This document shows, in pieces, positions 1-13,535 of a stretch of DNA of 64,000 bases. The translations under genes were made by a program, and so were the position numbers. Below the pieces are notes generated by a model. It searched no databases, was not told the DNA's origin, and saw only the letters and a program-made list of their open reading frames with translations. The stretch's first letter is position 1, and each line of letters begins with the position of its first letter. The stretch lies in contig JAKNDB010000088.1 in assembly GCA_024305405.1 (NCBI GenBank), positions 1,444,001-1,508,000 on the forward strand. Direction: 5' to 3'. Source of the stretch: Dirofilaria immitis. Lineage: Eukaryota; Nematoda; Chromadorea; Rhabditida; Onchocercidae.

Positions 1-56
1 ATTATGAGGATTCGAATACTGCAGAGATGGAAAAGGTAAGAATGATGTGAGAGCTG

Positions 57-290
57 TTGATAGTAATAATGGTGGTGGTGGTGGTGATGGTGTCAGTGGT
101 GATGGCGGTGGCGGTGGTGCGGTTGTGGTGGTGCGGTTGTGATAATGGTGTGAAAAATGAGGGTAATGGTGTGAATAATGGTGGTGGTGATATAAATAAT
201 GATAGTAGTGATATGAACAAATATGTTTATGCTGATACTGATCTTGACGTTGATGATAATGCTAATGCCAGCGATAATGCAAATAATTAA
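57..290. repeat. GGT/GAT triplet microsatellite
   Basis: The stretch is built from imperfect GGT, GAT and AAT triplets, densest at 70-140. It yields open frames on both strands only because it is a triplet repeat, so no gene is called. Confidence 0.85.
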
Positions 291-1950
291 TTCAAGGTCA
301 TTTAAAATTCAAAACTAACCAGTTAATTAAGTTACTGAATACATTTGATAAATCACAAATTTTCGAAATCTTTTTATAAAAAGTAGTTTTAGATGTATGT
401 TTTTAAGCGATTCCAATTATCATATGAATTCTATGAAGTATGAAGCGAGATTTAGTTTGTTCGTGAAACCATTTTAACCAAATTTTAACCAAATCCGTTC
501 TTCAGTCCTCTGTGCCTGGCATTTTTTTGAAGCTATCCTAAAAGTTTCCTTTTTTTAATGATTCAGTAGCAACAGAATATTTATTTTGAAAGAAAAGTGC
601 TTTTAAACTTCGTATTCTAGGGAAACGAATTAGCATATTCAGAAAACAAATTCTTTGCTATGATTCAATACTCATTTTTCTGTAATCCCCAGAATGTATC
701 AAGAGTTTTACCAGTATTTGATAGGTTTTTCTCGAACATTTAATCTGTGAGTAATTAATTTCTCTTGCCCATTGTTACTTTACTGCTGTGGAATAAATAA
801 GAAAGCACTGGGAGAGATAAAACCTACTGAACGTAAATTTATTAAATCATCAAAGTTTGCATAAAACGACTATTAAATACACTTTTCATTTTTATTATTA
901 AAATTATTAAATTCTTTTCCTTTAATAACTGCTTACCAATAATAGAGTGCTCACTGTAAACCCACTATCCTTTTATAAATTCCTTGTTCCGTGCTGCCTT
1001 TGACGTTATATTCCTCCTCATTCCTCCTTCGTGAGAAAATTATTCATTTACTATTCTTGTTTCTTCATAATCTGGAAAATTAATTGGAATTGACTAGCAT
1101 TGTCTGACAGAATTATTTCAGAATAACCACGTCGTGGTACAAATCTTCTAAGTACAGATAGAAAATTTTCTGCAATAAGTCATCTGATAATTCTAAATGC
1201 ACCGCTCAGTAGTGAAAAATGCAATCTAAAACAATTCGAGCGAATGTTCTTGAATCTTTGATCCGATTTTCAGAATAATTTAGCATTAGTGATAACTTGA
1301 ATGATTGGGTTTTCCATCGCTTATATCTCATGCATTTGTTTAATATTATCTTACTTCTTCTCTTCCTTTAGGTATCCAATACAGTTTTCTTAATTTAGAA
1401 ATTGTATGATTATACCGCATGATGCATTTCTTTTTTCGTTATTCGGTTATGCTTCGAAAGGTATACCGATGTGATAAAAAAGTTCGCCTTTGTCTGGAAG
1501 TTGTAGTCGGCTTTTAAATCCCCATAATCCTTGAGCGTAGTACAGGTTATGTTTTTCATTTCTTCTACTGAAAATCCTTCTGATTGAGCTTGTCTAAACA
1601 ATAGTTCCAAGACGAATTATTCATATGATGTGATTTGGTTTTCTTCCGATATTTACTCAACCACGAAAATTTTCTTTCGATATTAGCTTGAGAAATTTCA
1701 ATTAAAAAAATAGTTATGATCATTCTTGACTATTTGTTAAACCGACTTGCGTCTTCAAGCTTAATTCATATTTTATTGATAATGCTCTTCTGAACTACTG
1801 AGGCCGCTATCTTTTCATCTTCTTTTATGTTTTTTTCATACTGTTGATGAATGTCATACTTCCACTGAGACCAATTTGACTTCCATCTTCTAACTAATCA
1901 AGCTCTTTCAGCAAGGTTTGAAATTTGTTAGTTGACCGGTGTAATTCCTA
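291..1950. other. AT-rich DNA without a recognised gene
   Basis: No exon with conserved coding character was found. The minus-strand open stretch at 1410-1610 lies downstream of the reverse-transcriptase relic at 2.0-3.0 kb. It may be more of that element, but I could not match it to RNase H or integrase. Confidence 0.5.
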
Positions 1951-1959
1951 TTATAGTTA

Positions 1960-3040
1960 TGCCCACATTTTTTTTTCAAGTTTGAGCTTGCTCATCCTTT
2001 AAAGATTGATACTGAGGAATACTCCTTTTCCAGAGATTTTGAAGGAATAATTTGAAAGGTGTCACTGTTGATACTAAAAATCTTAGTGAATCTTGCTGAG
2101 AAGCAATGAATTGCAAGGTCGTTCTCCTCGTTGTTTGTTGCTCGATCCGTGTTTATTTACTTGTTTTTTTTCGATAATATCCTTGTGTGGATTCCAACTG
2201 ACGTCTAAAATTTTCTAAAATTTTTGACTTACCTCAACGAGATCCTGTTCTGGTATTTTAGCGCTGAATTTTTATTATTGAAGAATTCCCTTATATTCAC
2301 CGACGCATCCTTGGAAACTGATTTCATTTCTTCATATTTGTTTAAAGCTTCTTTCTTTTTTCTTTAGTTGATAATATAATATTATCGACACAAAGGCTTT
2401 TTCTGATTTTGCAAGCAGTTCCACTCCCATAGTTCCCCAAATAGTAATTAAGCGTAACGGATAATAAAAGGAGAAAAAAATCCGTTACAACTTGTCTTCT
2501 AACATCCCTGAACCGTAAAAAACATGTACAGTTCCTATCTGTCCGGAATAACTCGACTGTAAGAAGGCCCGTTCTAATTGGCTATTATGACATCTTCCAT
2601 TTTTCGAAAACAGAGTAATATTCTTGCTAAATTGGAAAAAATAATAGGTCCTCGATACAAAACATCATAAAGACTTTTCATTCCTTCAAGATGTGCTGAA
2701 ACGTCATAAACAACACAAAAGTTTTGTGATACATTAACTCGAAGTTATGATTTCGTGACGTATTAGATAATGAATAATGCCTGCCTGGTCTGTTTCATCG
2801 TTTACTTTTTCAATAATATTAGATTGCAATTGATCATTGATTATTTTTTCATACATAATAAGTAAGCGTTCATCGTTCTGAAGTCGTTTAATTAATGATT
2901 CTAAGCGACTGAAACATAGACCAAAGCTATCTTTAATTTGAAATTAACTTCTCTCCATAGCCATAACACTTAGTATTGTCTTTTAATTTTCGTGATGTTT
3001 CTTTGATTAGAGCTTGCTCGTCATCGAGAAATATTTTGTA
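1960..3040 (-). pseudogene. Decayed BEL/Pao retrotransposon pol fragment (reverse transcriptase)
   Basis: On the minus strand, short blocks in different frames follow the order of a BEL/Pao reverse transcriptase. They are a pre-RT block (FGLCFSRLESLIKRL, about 2880-2940), a block equivalent to VFDAS...SLND..YRGP (about 2640-2720), the palm block NLERAFLQ (about 2560-2585), and the post-RT block [17 protein letters not shown] (about 2030-2110). Stops and frame changes separate them, so it cannot encode a protein. The palm block has N where active elements have the catalytic D. No LTRs, gag or clear integrase were seen, so this is a truncated old copy. It lies on the opposite strand to the larger element at 55.9-62.0 kb. 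Confidence 0.75.
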
Positions 3041-6000
3041 TCTCTGACTTCTAACTTTCAAAATTAACCTATATCTGGAATGATATTATTAAAGTATACA
3101 AGCATGCTTGCACTATATCCGATCTTCTAACCGCTACAGAATTGGAAGTCCTTCCTGCCTCCCGGCACCTCAAACTTGGATAATTAAACTTTACTTTGGT
3201 AATTAAGCCTCCATTATGATAAATTTGATAATATATCAACGAACGCAGCAATTACGAGAACAATAATACAAATCCAACGATTTCGATAAAACAATTTTAA
3301 TGGCGATATAATAACCTGAAGGAAAAGGAGATTAAATAACCTTTATTATAGATGTCTAATGAATCCTTTATAATAATTTGGTGTTCGACCGTGAAATATA
3401 AGAATAGGAGGGCTTTGTTATAGAGTGGGAATTACAGCTCATAGACAAAGAAAGACGAAACATTTTTAGCTTGCATTTTGAATTATACAGTAAATGTGCA
3501 CGTACAACAAATACATTTTCATGTGAAAACCAATACGGAAAAGTCACTGACTTCTCTGGCTTTCATGTCTCCTCGCGATTTCAGTGACATCTGATGCTCT
3601 TACATACTAGAATTGGGAGTGAATTATCATCTCAATAGAATTAGATGATTTTATACAACCAGTTCCAGGTGATATAGGACCAATCATTGGTATTTATTAG
3701 AGACAATCCTGATCTTGCATTTTGACACTCCTTAAATTAGATAAATTCGAAAAAATAATCGATCTCGATAAGTATATCGGGACGTTCTCAATATCCTAAT
3801 TTCTCATCTAATTGATATGATTCAAGGTGGCAGGTATATTTTGTTGGTAATATGAAATAATTGGTAATGAATCCGTCAAATATTCTATGATGTCATGTAT
3901 AATCTTTGAATTTGTAGTTTTTATCCCAATTAATGTTGTATAAAAAAGAGATGAAGTTGGACATTGAATGCTAATGAAACAATTTTTATCATTCCACTTT
4001 CACATACTTCTAGATTTAATTGCCGTGCTAAATTTCTTCAAATAAATAATGATTTCGAACTGATATGAAGCAACCTTTTTGATGAGGCAAAGTATTTAAC
4101 TGAATATAAAATAAGAGCGAATGGGACAGCATAATATAAGGATGAGTGATAGACAAAACAGATCATAATAGAAAAAAGATGAAGACAGAAAGATTTTTGA
4201 AAAGTTGCTTGTTGCGTAGATAAAATTATTTCACTTTCTTCTTAATTTAGAGATTTTAAAGAAAAATTTTTAAAATAAATTCAAATAATTCAGAAAATCA
4301 TAATCTTCAATTATTTGATTGAAAAAAACTTAAAAATTTTTGTAACACGATAAATATACTTCTTGCCAAAGTAAAAATTTACCAAAAACTTTTTTGATAT
4401 GCGAGGAATAAACTTTTAATATGTCGAAAAAATATATTTGTAATAATAAATAATTTTTCTTTATTGCTTGCATCCGAAAAATATCTTAAAAATAAATGTT
4501 GAAAACTTTTTATAAATATTGGTTCATCTTTAACATGTTATATTGTCCTATTAATTTTTAACAATTATATTGTATGTATTTCGATAAATAATTCTTCTTT
4601 ATAATGTGCGCTGTTAGTTGATTGTTAAGGATAACTATTAGTTATGATAGCTGATTGTCAGTAATCAATACGATTGTTATAATCCAAGATTTTCCGTTTA
4701 CGCAATATCAATTTTTCTTAAACATCAAAGAACTGACTATGCATTGCAAAGTTTTTGATCAGAAAAACAAATGCTGATAGAACTAGTTAAAAAAGTGCAT
4801 GAAATGTATATGAAAGGAAAAGATTTATAAACATGATTATGGAATAATCTAAAAGGATGATGATAAAATAATTCACATAAATATTTCAAAATATACAATG
4901 CTAAAAGAGCGAAAAGAGAGGAAATTGATTTTCTTATTTAAATCTAGATTTTGCATCTGTTTTTTTCTATCATATGCTTAATTTTAAATTAATTTTTACA
5001 AATATTGAAGATTATGATGAGAGACTTCGATAATTTCATATTTCAGTTTAGACTAGTGAGACATTCGAAAGACTTATTAAATATTAACAATGCAGTATTG
5101 AAGCGTCGCCATAGAGATCTCAACTTCAAGACAATACGATTGTTGAATTCCGAGAAAATAATTCATTCATGTTCGAAGGAATTATCTATTTATATTAAAA
5201 GTATTCATTGTTAATAATATTTCAAAATTCAATTTTAATTTGAATTCAGAAAATTATTCTATGCAATATTCATTTAATAAGTAGATTATTCATATTATCT
5301 TATTTCGATAATTCTCATAAAAATGAAGTGACAAATTATGATAAGAGATTTTGGAAATATCAGATCATAATACAAAATAATTTGTGGATAAGACAAAAAC
5401 GAATTTATAAATCAAAACAAAACCTTCGAGAAATAAGATATTTTATGCCACATAATTTTTTCTTCCAGATTAGTAATTTGTACGAAATTTGTCAGATAAG
5501 ATTTAAAAGCATAATTTTAGTTCTATAAGAGAGAACATGAAGCATTATCAGTTATTTGAACTTTATGTTAGGAATTCTTACCATCGTTGCTCCATTTCTT
5601 GATCTATTTTTACTATTGCCACTATTAGTTCACCTATAATGAAATTCATTAAGTTGAATAAATAATTAAGTAAGCAAGTTTGCTGAATTATTCAATAACC
5701 GAGATTGAAATTTTTGTTCAATTAGATTTGTTGAATAATATCAGAAGCATAGAATTTCATCAATATTGGATTTCTCGTATATTATTAGCAAAGTAGGACT
5801 ATGAAAAAATGGAATAGCATCAGGAATTTTTTTACATAAATAATATGACAAGAAAAAAATCAAATTTAGTCAGTGATATTTACGGAATATAAATTTCAAA
5901 CTATTTATTGCCATTATGAAAGAAAATATGAATATTTTATTTTTCCTATTTAGATTTCTGATATTTTCCTTTTGAAAATTTTCTTTTTTTTGATTTCCTG

Positions 6001-6366
6001 ATGTTTAATTACAATGTTCGTTAATTACAGTGAAAGAAATTATTATTAGTATTTACGTTTGTCTAGCAAAATATGCATAATTCAAATGTAATTATATAAT
6101 AGAAGTATTTCGTAAATAAAAAAAAGGTTTATTTATTCTTCTTCTCCCTGCTCATTTCTTTTTAATTTCATACAATAAATTTAACTGTTAAAAGATATAA
6201 TTTTTAGCCTTAAAAAGCATATTAGTTTAAATTTAAAAGAATGAAAAGCTAAATTTAGAAAAATTTATTTCTTAATTGCACTTAGACGTATAACATTTTT
6301 AGTTAAGAGATATTTTTGCTCTTTTAATAAATAATTTTACTCTTTTTTTACAGCATTTGCCGCAAA
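3041..6366. other. AT-rich intergenic DNA upstream of the CFAP36 homologue
   Basis: Open stretches at 5005-5214 and 5328-5528 show no recognisable domain and no convincing splice partners. The stretch ends in the poly-pyrimidine run TCTTTTTTTACAG at about 6340-6353, just before the CFAP36 start. That run could be a trans-splice or 5'UTR acceptor. Confidence 0.4.
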
Positions 6367-9300
6367 ATGTTTAAACAACAATCGCAACAATCGCAATGTG
6401 AGCTATCATCGAAAACTATTTTTGATAAATTCATAAATTTTTAACCTCATCGATGTGGAATATTCCAGTTGCAACATTTTTGGAGCAATATTCAACAGGT
6501 AATAATATTTTATAATGTATTGAATTTTCAAAATATTTGTTTTTAAAATGATGTATCAAATGATTCATGGCAAATAAATAAATGCCCTCGAATTTCTTTT
6601 CTTTTTCTCATTCTTAGAAGACCGTAGAGATTTATAAAATCATCACATCAAAAATTTTAAGCTTAAACATCTTGATTAATCTTATCAATTAAAATGTGCT
6701 AAAATGAATTAAGGCATTTTTAACAATTATTTAATTTCTTTCACTAATTTGAAAAATTAATCCATTAAAAATAACTCAAAATAATAAAAAATTGAATTTA
6801 GTTTTTAATGACAGTAAATTAATGCACCAAAAATAATTCGTATAAATTAAAAAATATTTCCTTTTTGCTTTTAAGAAAAATATCGTTATTTAATTAATAT
6901 GCAATTCATTTTTATGTTTGAATCTAATTTTATTTCGAATCTTCAAGTCTAAAATTAAAACGAAATTAATTTAATAATTAAAATTACTCATATGATGATT
7001 TTGCAGTATTTGACGATGAGCAAAATGATTTATTATTTTATCAAAAATTCATAATGAATTCAAATCCATTGTCGATACATTGATGCAAGGTTTTTGTGGT
7101 GATTTACAAATCAAGTCCGAACAACTTTTCTCCATTCTTAAATATTACGACAACAGTTATAAATTATCAACGAAAGAACGAGTACATTTGTTATCACTTT
7201 GCCAAAATAATTGTTATCACTTTTCTAAAATAATCATTTCACTTGATAAACTTAAAACTTTAATCTCATAAAATTTGTTATTTCTAATATTGTCGTATGA
7301 ATGATTGGAAAAAAAGTAATTTAGTGAAAAATATTGAAAATAATTAGAAAATAATTAGAAAAGTACGAAAAAAATTACTCGAAAGAATTCCAAAAATGTT
7401 ATTCAGAAAATTAATGTTTTAAATGTATTTTCAACTATAAATAAGTTTCAGCTAATCGAAAAGTTTACTGATACTCGAATATAAAATTTCGATATTTCTA
7501 CATCAGAGATGTTACTTTCCTCTCAAAAAAATAAGATTTAAGTAAAATTTGAAATTATAATTAGCATAGAAATGATAAATTGATAGGAATGAATTTTGAC
7601 ATTTAAAATATTAAATTGATTAAATTTCAAATCTAATTCTTACGCTACAACAATGTATTTTGAAATATATCAAACTTCGTTTTTCATCCTTACTTTGAAC
7701 AAATTTCAATGCTATCATTTGGAAAATGAATAATTCAAACATAGTTTTAATTATACTTTTTTTTTAATTGTGTAAATTTACAAAATAAAAATTCAATTTA
7801 TTGAAGAGTTTATTGGGACCACTTGTAGCAGCACAAAATTTCGACATTTTGTACCTATGATGATATGTGAAAGTATCGGATTACAGTTGCAAACAATTCA
7901 AATGATTGAAGTTAGCTTTTTCTTTTTTTTTTATAATTAAAATTAGGAAAAATGATTAATTAAATTTTTTATTCTTTCATTAGAACTCTTAATTTATCCC
8001 TTTCCTGATTTTGTACATTAACTTTCCTTTTAGTTATTTTTTTTTCAATTAATTAATAAATAACTTATCAATTGATGATCTCTTTTTTTGATTAAATTTC
8101 TAATTAAATTATAGTTCTTATGTAATGTAAATCCGACATCGTTATGCATTGAAGATAATGATATTAGCGAGGATGAATTTAAAAAATACTAATGAAAGGT
8201 TTGGATCGAGAACAATATAATCGTTATATATTTGTTAAAGTTTTAAGGTATGATTTTTTACTTATATTTTCATCATCAATATGTATATATTATTAGATTA
8301 TTTTAAATTTTAACACTTATTATTAGTAATCCAACTTCAACTTTTATTTATACATGTATTTTATATTTTCATAAAATTAAAAATTATTCGTTTATAAAAT
8401 TGGAAAGATTTAGTTTTAAAATTTGCTAGCATTTCGAAATTAATATTTATTCATATAGACTTTATTTTTTATGAACTTAAACTAATTTTTATGAAATTAA
8501 ATTTAAAAATTTATTAGCAATCTAAATTCAAATTTCATTTCTATCAAAAAATTGTCCAAATTAATACGATCATTTATTTTAATCATAATAATCAATCCAT
8601 TTTGTGAAGGTAAAATTCATTATTTTTCGTTTTATTTTCATTATGCCTATCTACCATCGTTTTTTCAAAGATTTGCAGAAAAAGTAAAGAAGAATTCAAA
8701 AATGAAACGAAGAAATACGAAACGATAAAATTGAACGAAACTATGAAAGCAAATTTACAAACAAAAGAACAACTTGAAGAATGCAAGAAAAAAGCAGAAT
8801 ATGAAATTAATATGGTCCTTTTTCATTTTTAGAAATTTTAAGATCCATCAAATTGAAAAGTTTTTAAATGTCGAAAGCAAGAATGATATGTTTTAAAAAG
8901 AAAAGTTAAAAAAATCATTTCTTAAAATTCTCAAAAACTACTTTCGGCATTATCATCTATCACTAGTTTTTTTTCCACTTTCAACGATATGACCTTTACT
9001 ATCATCTTCATTCTTTTACTATCAAAGATTTTTAACTTTTCTTTTTTAGCATATTTGACTTATGAAAATTGATCAAATTTTTGGATGCCAGAAAAGTTAT
9101 ATTTAAATATGCTAAATTTATGGATCACATGGTAGATTCATTGATTAAACTATAGATTCATAAGTCAAATAGCAAAGATCTATATGACAAACAAAAGAAA
9201 GTTTGAAAGATTTACGTGTAATCATAAAAGTTCAATAGTTTTTGATTATTTGAGAAAATAGCAAAACTATTTGAAACTATTAGAAATTTTAGGATTGAAT

Positions 9301-11769
9301 AAAAAAATAGTAATATATAATTGAAAAATCAATAAATTACGAAATAAAATGAATATGAAAAAATTTATCGTTTATTTATTTCATGTTTTACGTGTAATAC
9401 AATAATTTTAGATTCTTGCTCAACGAATCAATGATGAAAAAGAATTTGTGAATACCAATGCTTCATCGAAATTAGTAGAACAGTTCAATTTTAAAGATTC
9501 AAGGAAATTATCAAAAATTCAAGATAACGCTGAAAGACGATCTTCAAATACGGTATATTTGTATAAATGAAGTTTGGATGAGTTTTAATAATTCTTTCTA
9601 CGTTCTAAACAAAATTATTTCTTTTGAATGATTCCAATTAAAATCTCATATATGACATATATTTTGCAAATTTTTTTTCTATTCGTTTTTGATTGAATTG
9701 ATAGGAAAGAAGTAGAAGATAGAAGAAATTAAAATTTTTACTACAAGAAAGAAGCAGAAGGAAGAAAAAGTTCAAAAAATTAACAACAAATGAAAATTTT
9801 TTTCTAACTAAACCATTACATAAAGTTTTTGCCAAGATTAAAATCAAAAAAAGGTATCATTTTTTTCAATGCAACTTTTCCTTTTTATTTTGTTTATAAT
9901 TTGAAATTTAGTCATAATGATAAGGGAATATAAGCCAATCGGGAGCAATACTTTTTTAAATAGATTTTTTATTAAATTTTTTCCTCTTCAAAAGTGAATT
10001 AAACAAAAACAAAACATTATTGCACTTGGTGAATTGTTGAACTTTTTTTTGATGCATTTTTGAAAATTTGTTCTAAAATAAATGTCATATTGTAAATCAT
10101 TTTAATAACTCTTTTCTTCCGCTTTCTTTTTCTTTCTTTTTTTATTTTAAATAGTCATTTGCTTATTATCACATATATGTTTATTTTAAAATGAGGAAGT
10201 AATTTGGGAATTTTTTCTTCGTTTGCGTTTACAATGATTCACTGAATAGTGAAAGCAACCTATAATAAATTAAAAAAAACATAATTGGAACATAAAATAA
10301 TAATAACATATTATGTAGGAGTAATAATTAATATAGATTCTCACATCAGAAATTGTTTCACATCAGAAGTTCTAGGAGAATCCCGTATTAACTACTCCTT
10401 ATATGCTAATTGTTGAATATCAGCTTTTCTTTTCATGCATGCTACGATAATACATCATTTTTCAACTGAATTATAACATGTGACAAAAAACGATGAATCG
10501 TATTCATTGTTATCAAAGATGATTTTTTCATCGATTGAATACCGAAAAAGCGCCTTTAGAGTAATAAAAATAAACTTAAAATGAGAAAAGGCTGTAAATA
10601 CGATTAATTTGTAGTCAGATGTCAATAAAATTTTTAGAATCATAGCGAAATATTCACGATCGAATTAATGAGATGCATGCATTAGAAAACGCCGCTAAAT
10701 ATTCAACTAATAATAATTGTCAAAACGAAGCAAATTTTTTTAAAGTATTTTTAAGAAAAAATATTCTTACAATTGATTAAATACAACGAAAATGTTTATT
10801 TGAAGCTTTTGAATTTTAAAATTTATGGAAAAAAATAATTTTTTTCCATAAATTTCTATATTATCTATGAAATATAAAGAAGAAAAAAGTGAAAATTAAA
10901 AATAAAAAAAAGAAATGAAATAGAAATAAAATATTAAGTAACATAAATGATCAATCGTAAATAATCATAGCTAAAATTGTAATTAAATTACCAAAATTAT
11001 AATTATAATTACACTCGCAACATCGTTTAAAATTCTCATCTGAAGTAGCAATTATTTTAGCTTTAATAATTATTATTTTCTTCTTCCTTATTATTATTAT
11101 TATTACTATTACTAAAATGTTTCATAAAAGATAGATCGTTACTTATCTTTTACTTTTTAACTTCCTACATAAAACTATAATATCTATACTATTCAATTTT
11201 TATTTCTTTATTTTATCAAATCTTTCAGTTAGAAGCAAAACAATTTGCTATTAAACAAAATCAATTAAAACATATCATGCAAAATGATATCGAAGAATGT
11301 GCAGCATATCTTCGTGAGCAACGTGATAAAATGTTAAATATGAAGCATGCAATAAGAGATCAACAATTTCAGGTTATATTTCAGTCTATGGCGTATTTCG
11401 AGATTAATTTTAATTTTTTAATTTTAAAAATTTTTTTTCAAAATAAAAGAAAAAATGATAATCTATTGAAAACTATTAATTGAATTTATCGAATATCAAT
11501 TAAATCATTGCATAAGTTTACTTTAAATAAGATTTTATTGAAATTTAAGAAAAAAATTCATAACCAATTTTCAAATAAAACATTGGCATTTTATTTTTCA
11601 CGTTTTAATGATAACTGAAATAAATGTTAATTATTAAAATCATTCCAGAAAAAAACAGCGAAAAAAATTTCAGGATATAACTAAAAGTATCGCAAACGAA
11701 AGACCGCAAACAGCAAAAGCGGCACAAATAGCAATGTCAAAAAGATCAAATTATGGTACTATATTTTAG
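6367..11769 (+). CDS. cfap36: CFAP36-like BART-domain ciliary protein, 8 exons, four frame breaks
   Basis: Proposed exons: 6367-6498, 7007-7189, 7809-7910, 8115-8247, 8679-8814, 9412-9552, 11229-11372, 11674-11769 (TAG). With four single-base corrections they join in phase to about 356 aa; the human protein has about 342. Exons 1-3 carry the BART domain: MWNIPVATFLEQ, VFDDEQ at the exon 1/2 junction, then LVAAQNFDIF and GLQLQTIQMIE. Exons 4-5 give the ISEDEFKK...VLRKSKEEF helix, and exon 7 the charged AAYLREQRDKMLNMK segment near the C-terminus. CFAP36 proteins bind ARL3-type small GTPases and act at the ciliary base. Breaks lie at T5 6438-6442, A5 7043-7047, T4 7847-7850 and A6 8181-8186; each is repaired by one extra base. 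Exon 8 is placed at TTTCAG|GAT because that keeps phase. Family call is strong; whether the gene is intact is uncertain. Confidence 0.8.
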
Positions 11770-13265
11770 CGAAAAAATGATTAATATATGAAATTTATCA
11801 TATTGATCGATTGAAACGAAAATTGTATTCTTTAAAAAAATACACTACAGCAATTTCGAATTGTACTAACTAACAAAATATCTTATTTTTTTATTTTTAC
11901 AAGAGTTTCGAAAAAAAAAGCAATTCGAAAAATTACTATCATAATTGATAAATTAGAAATGATAAATTTATTGAAACTAATCGTTCTTTTTTTTTTTGCT
12001 TTACTTTAATTTTTAAATTATTATAACGTTATCACTCTTTTTCTCCCACTTTTCTGCTTCCTCCTACTATCTTTTATTATCTTTTGAGAAATGGTGAAAA
12101 AGAATACTTATCAGATAAATGAAATAGAATTATTTAAATTAGTACTTTTCTTTTTATTGATTTATTTCTGTTATTTTTTAATTTATTTTTTACTAATATT
12201 TTATCATTTATACATTGAAATAAATGAATATTACATAAATTATATGAAAATTTTGTACCACCGAAAAAAATATTATTCTCGTCGATCGATTTGAAGATTG
12301 ATTCAAAAAGCTGTAATTGATAACAATAAAATGAGAAATTATTTTAGTAATTTTAACAATTACAGGTTAAAAATATTCGCAAATAGTAATTTCCTATTCC
12401 ATGAAATATTTTACAAAAAAGTGATAATGATAAGAATAGAATATATAATATTATTATCATAATCTTAATAAAAAGTGAAATATCTTCTGATAATTTCAAA
12501 TAATATATTGCATCCGGAAATATTTCATAAGAAAACAAAATTATATAAAATAATAATTTTACAGAAAAATAAAAAATAAATTGAAAAGATCAAAAATAAG
12601 AGAAGACTGTTTTCTTGATCGGTCATTTCCGTACGAATCTTTCGTTCTTTTTTCCGTTTCCGATATTGATATTCTTTGGATAAAAATTTCACCAATTCTG
12701 ATTAATTGATTCCGGTATATCAGTATAGAGTTCGAAGCATTTGATTTTCTCCTTAATAATCCGTTCCTTAAGATTTCGTTCTTAGGTAAGCCAAATATTT
12801 AATTCTTAAATCAATTAAATAAAATATTACATGAATAATTGTGTTATGTGCATTCGTTCACAGAAATTTCATGCAAATAAAGATATTAGTACCATTATCT
12901 GTTGAATGGTTCAATTAAATTTATTTTATCTTTTATCAATATAAACATGCACTTTACTAATTTCCTTATTTTTAAACGTTATATAAATCTATTTAATCAT
13001 TCACATAGTTGACAAATTCAAATCTATTCTATTCAAAAGTATTGTATATAAGATTAGATGGATATAGTTTATACTAATAAGAAGCAATCATTAATAATAC
13101 GAATTAAAAAATATAAAAGATTTGCAATAAACATTACTATGAGCGTTTACCGTAATTTTACTTAAAATAGCATGAATCAATGCTTGAATATCAATACTTT
13201 CCTACTATATCGAAGAATTCTTTTTTCAATTTATTAATTACGTTATGCAACATTTATTAATTAAG
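11770..13265. other. AT-rich intergenic DNA
   Basis: No supported gene. An open run of about 48 codons (about 12566-12709, +) follows a possible TTTTACAG acceptor but matches nothing known to me. A hydrophobic AT-driven ORF at 12091-12294 is judged fortuitous. Confidence 0.4.
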
Positions 13266-13269
13266 TTAT

Positions 13270-13535
13270 ACAACACTTTATACTATTTTTACAAAAATGT
13301 TATAATACTGTAAGAGAGAATGGACGTAATATTGAATAGTGTACGCTTCGTGCTGTACTGTATATCACTTCTATAAAACTGTTATAATACTGTGAGAGAG
13401 AATTGATATAATATCGTATACTGTGTGTGCCTCACAGTGTACTATATACACTTCCACAAAATGTTATAGTACTGTAAAGAAGAACTGACATAATATTGCA
13501 TATTGTATGCCTAGTACTGTAGTGTATACTGTGAT
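13270..13535. repeat. Three-copy 82-bp tandem repeat
   Basis: The anchor GTTATAATACTG recurs at 13299 and 13381, and as GTTATAGTACTG at 13463, spaced exactly 82 bp. Each unit continues with GAGAGAATxGA(C/T)xTAATAT and ends in a short self-complementary stretch such as CTGTG...CACAG. Copies are diverged by substitutions but collinear. Confidence 0.85.

Noticed and set aside
5005..5528. Two plus-strand ORFs of 66-69 codons
   Set aside because: No domain and no splice partners. Composition is only slightly better than background.
11649..11673. An extra-base frameshift at the start of CFAP36 exon 8
   Set aside because: Using the better acceptor TTTCAG|GAT at 11674 keeps phase without any correction.
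12091..12294. Hydrophobic 67-codon ORF
   Set aside because: Leu/Ile/Tyr/Phe-rich translation of AT-rich DNA, without a conserved motif.
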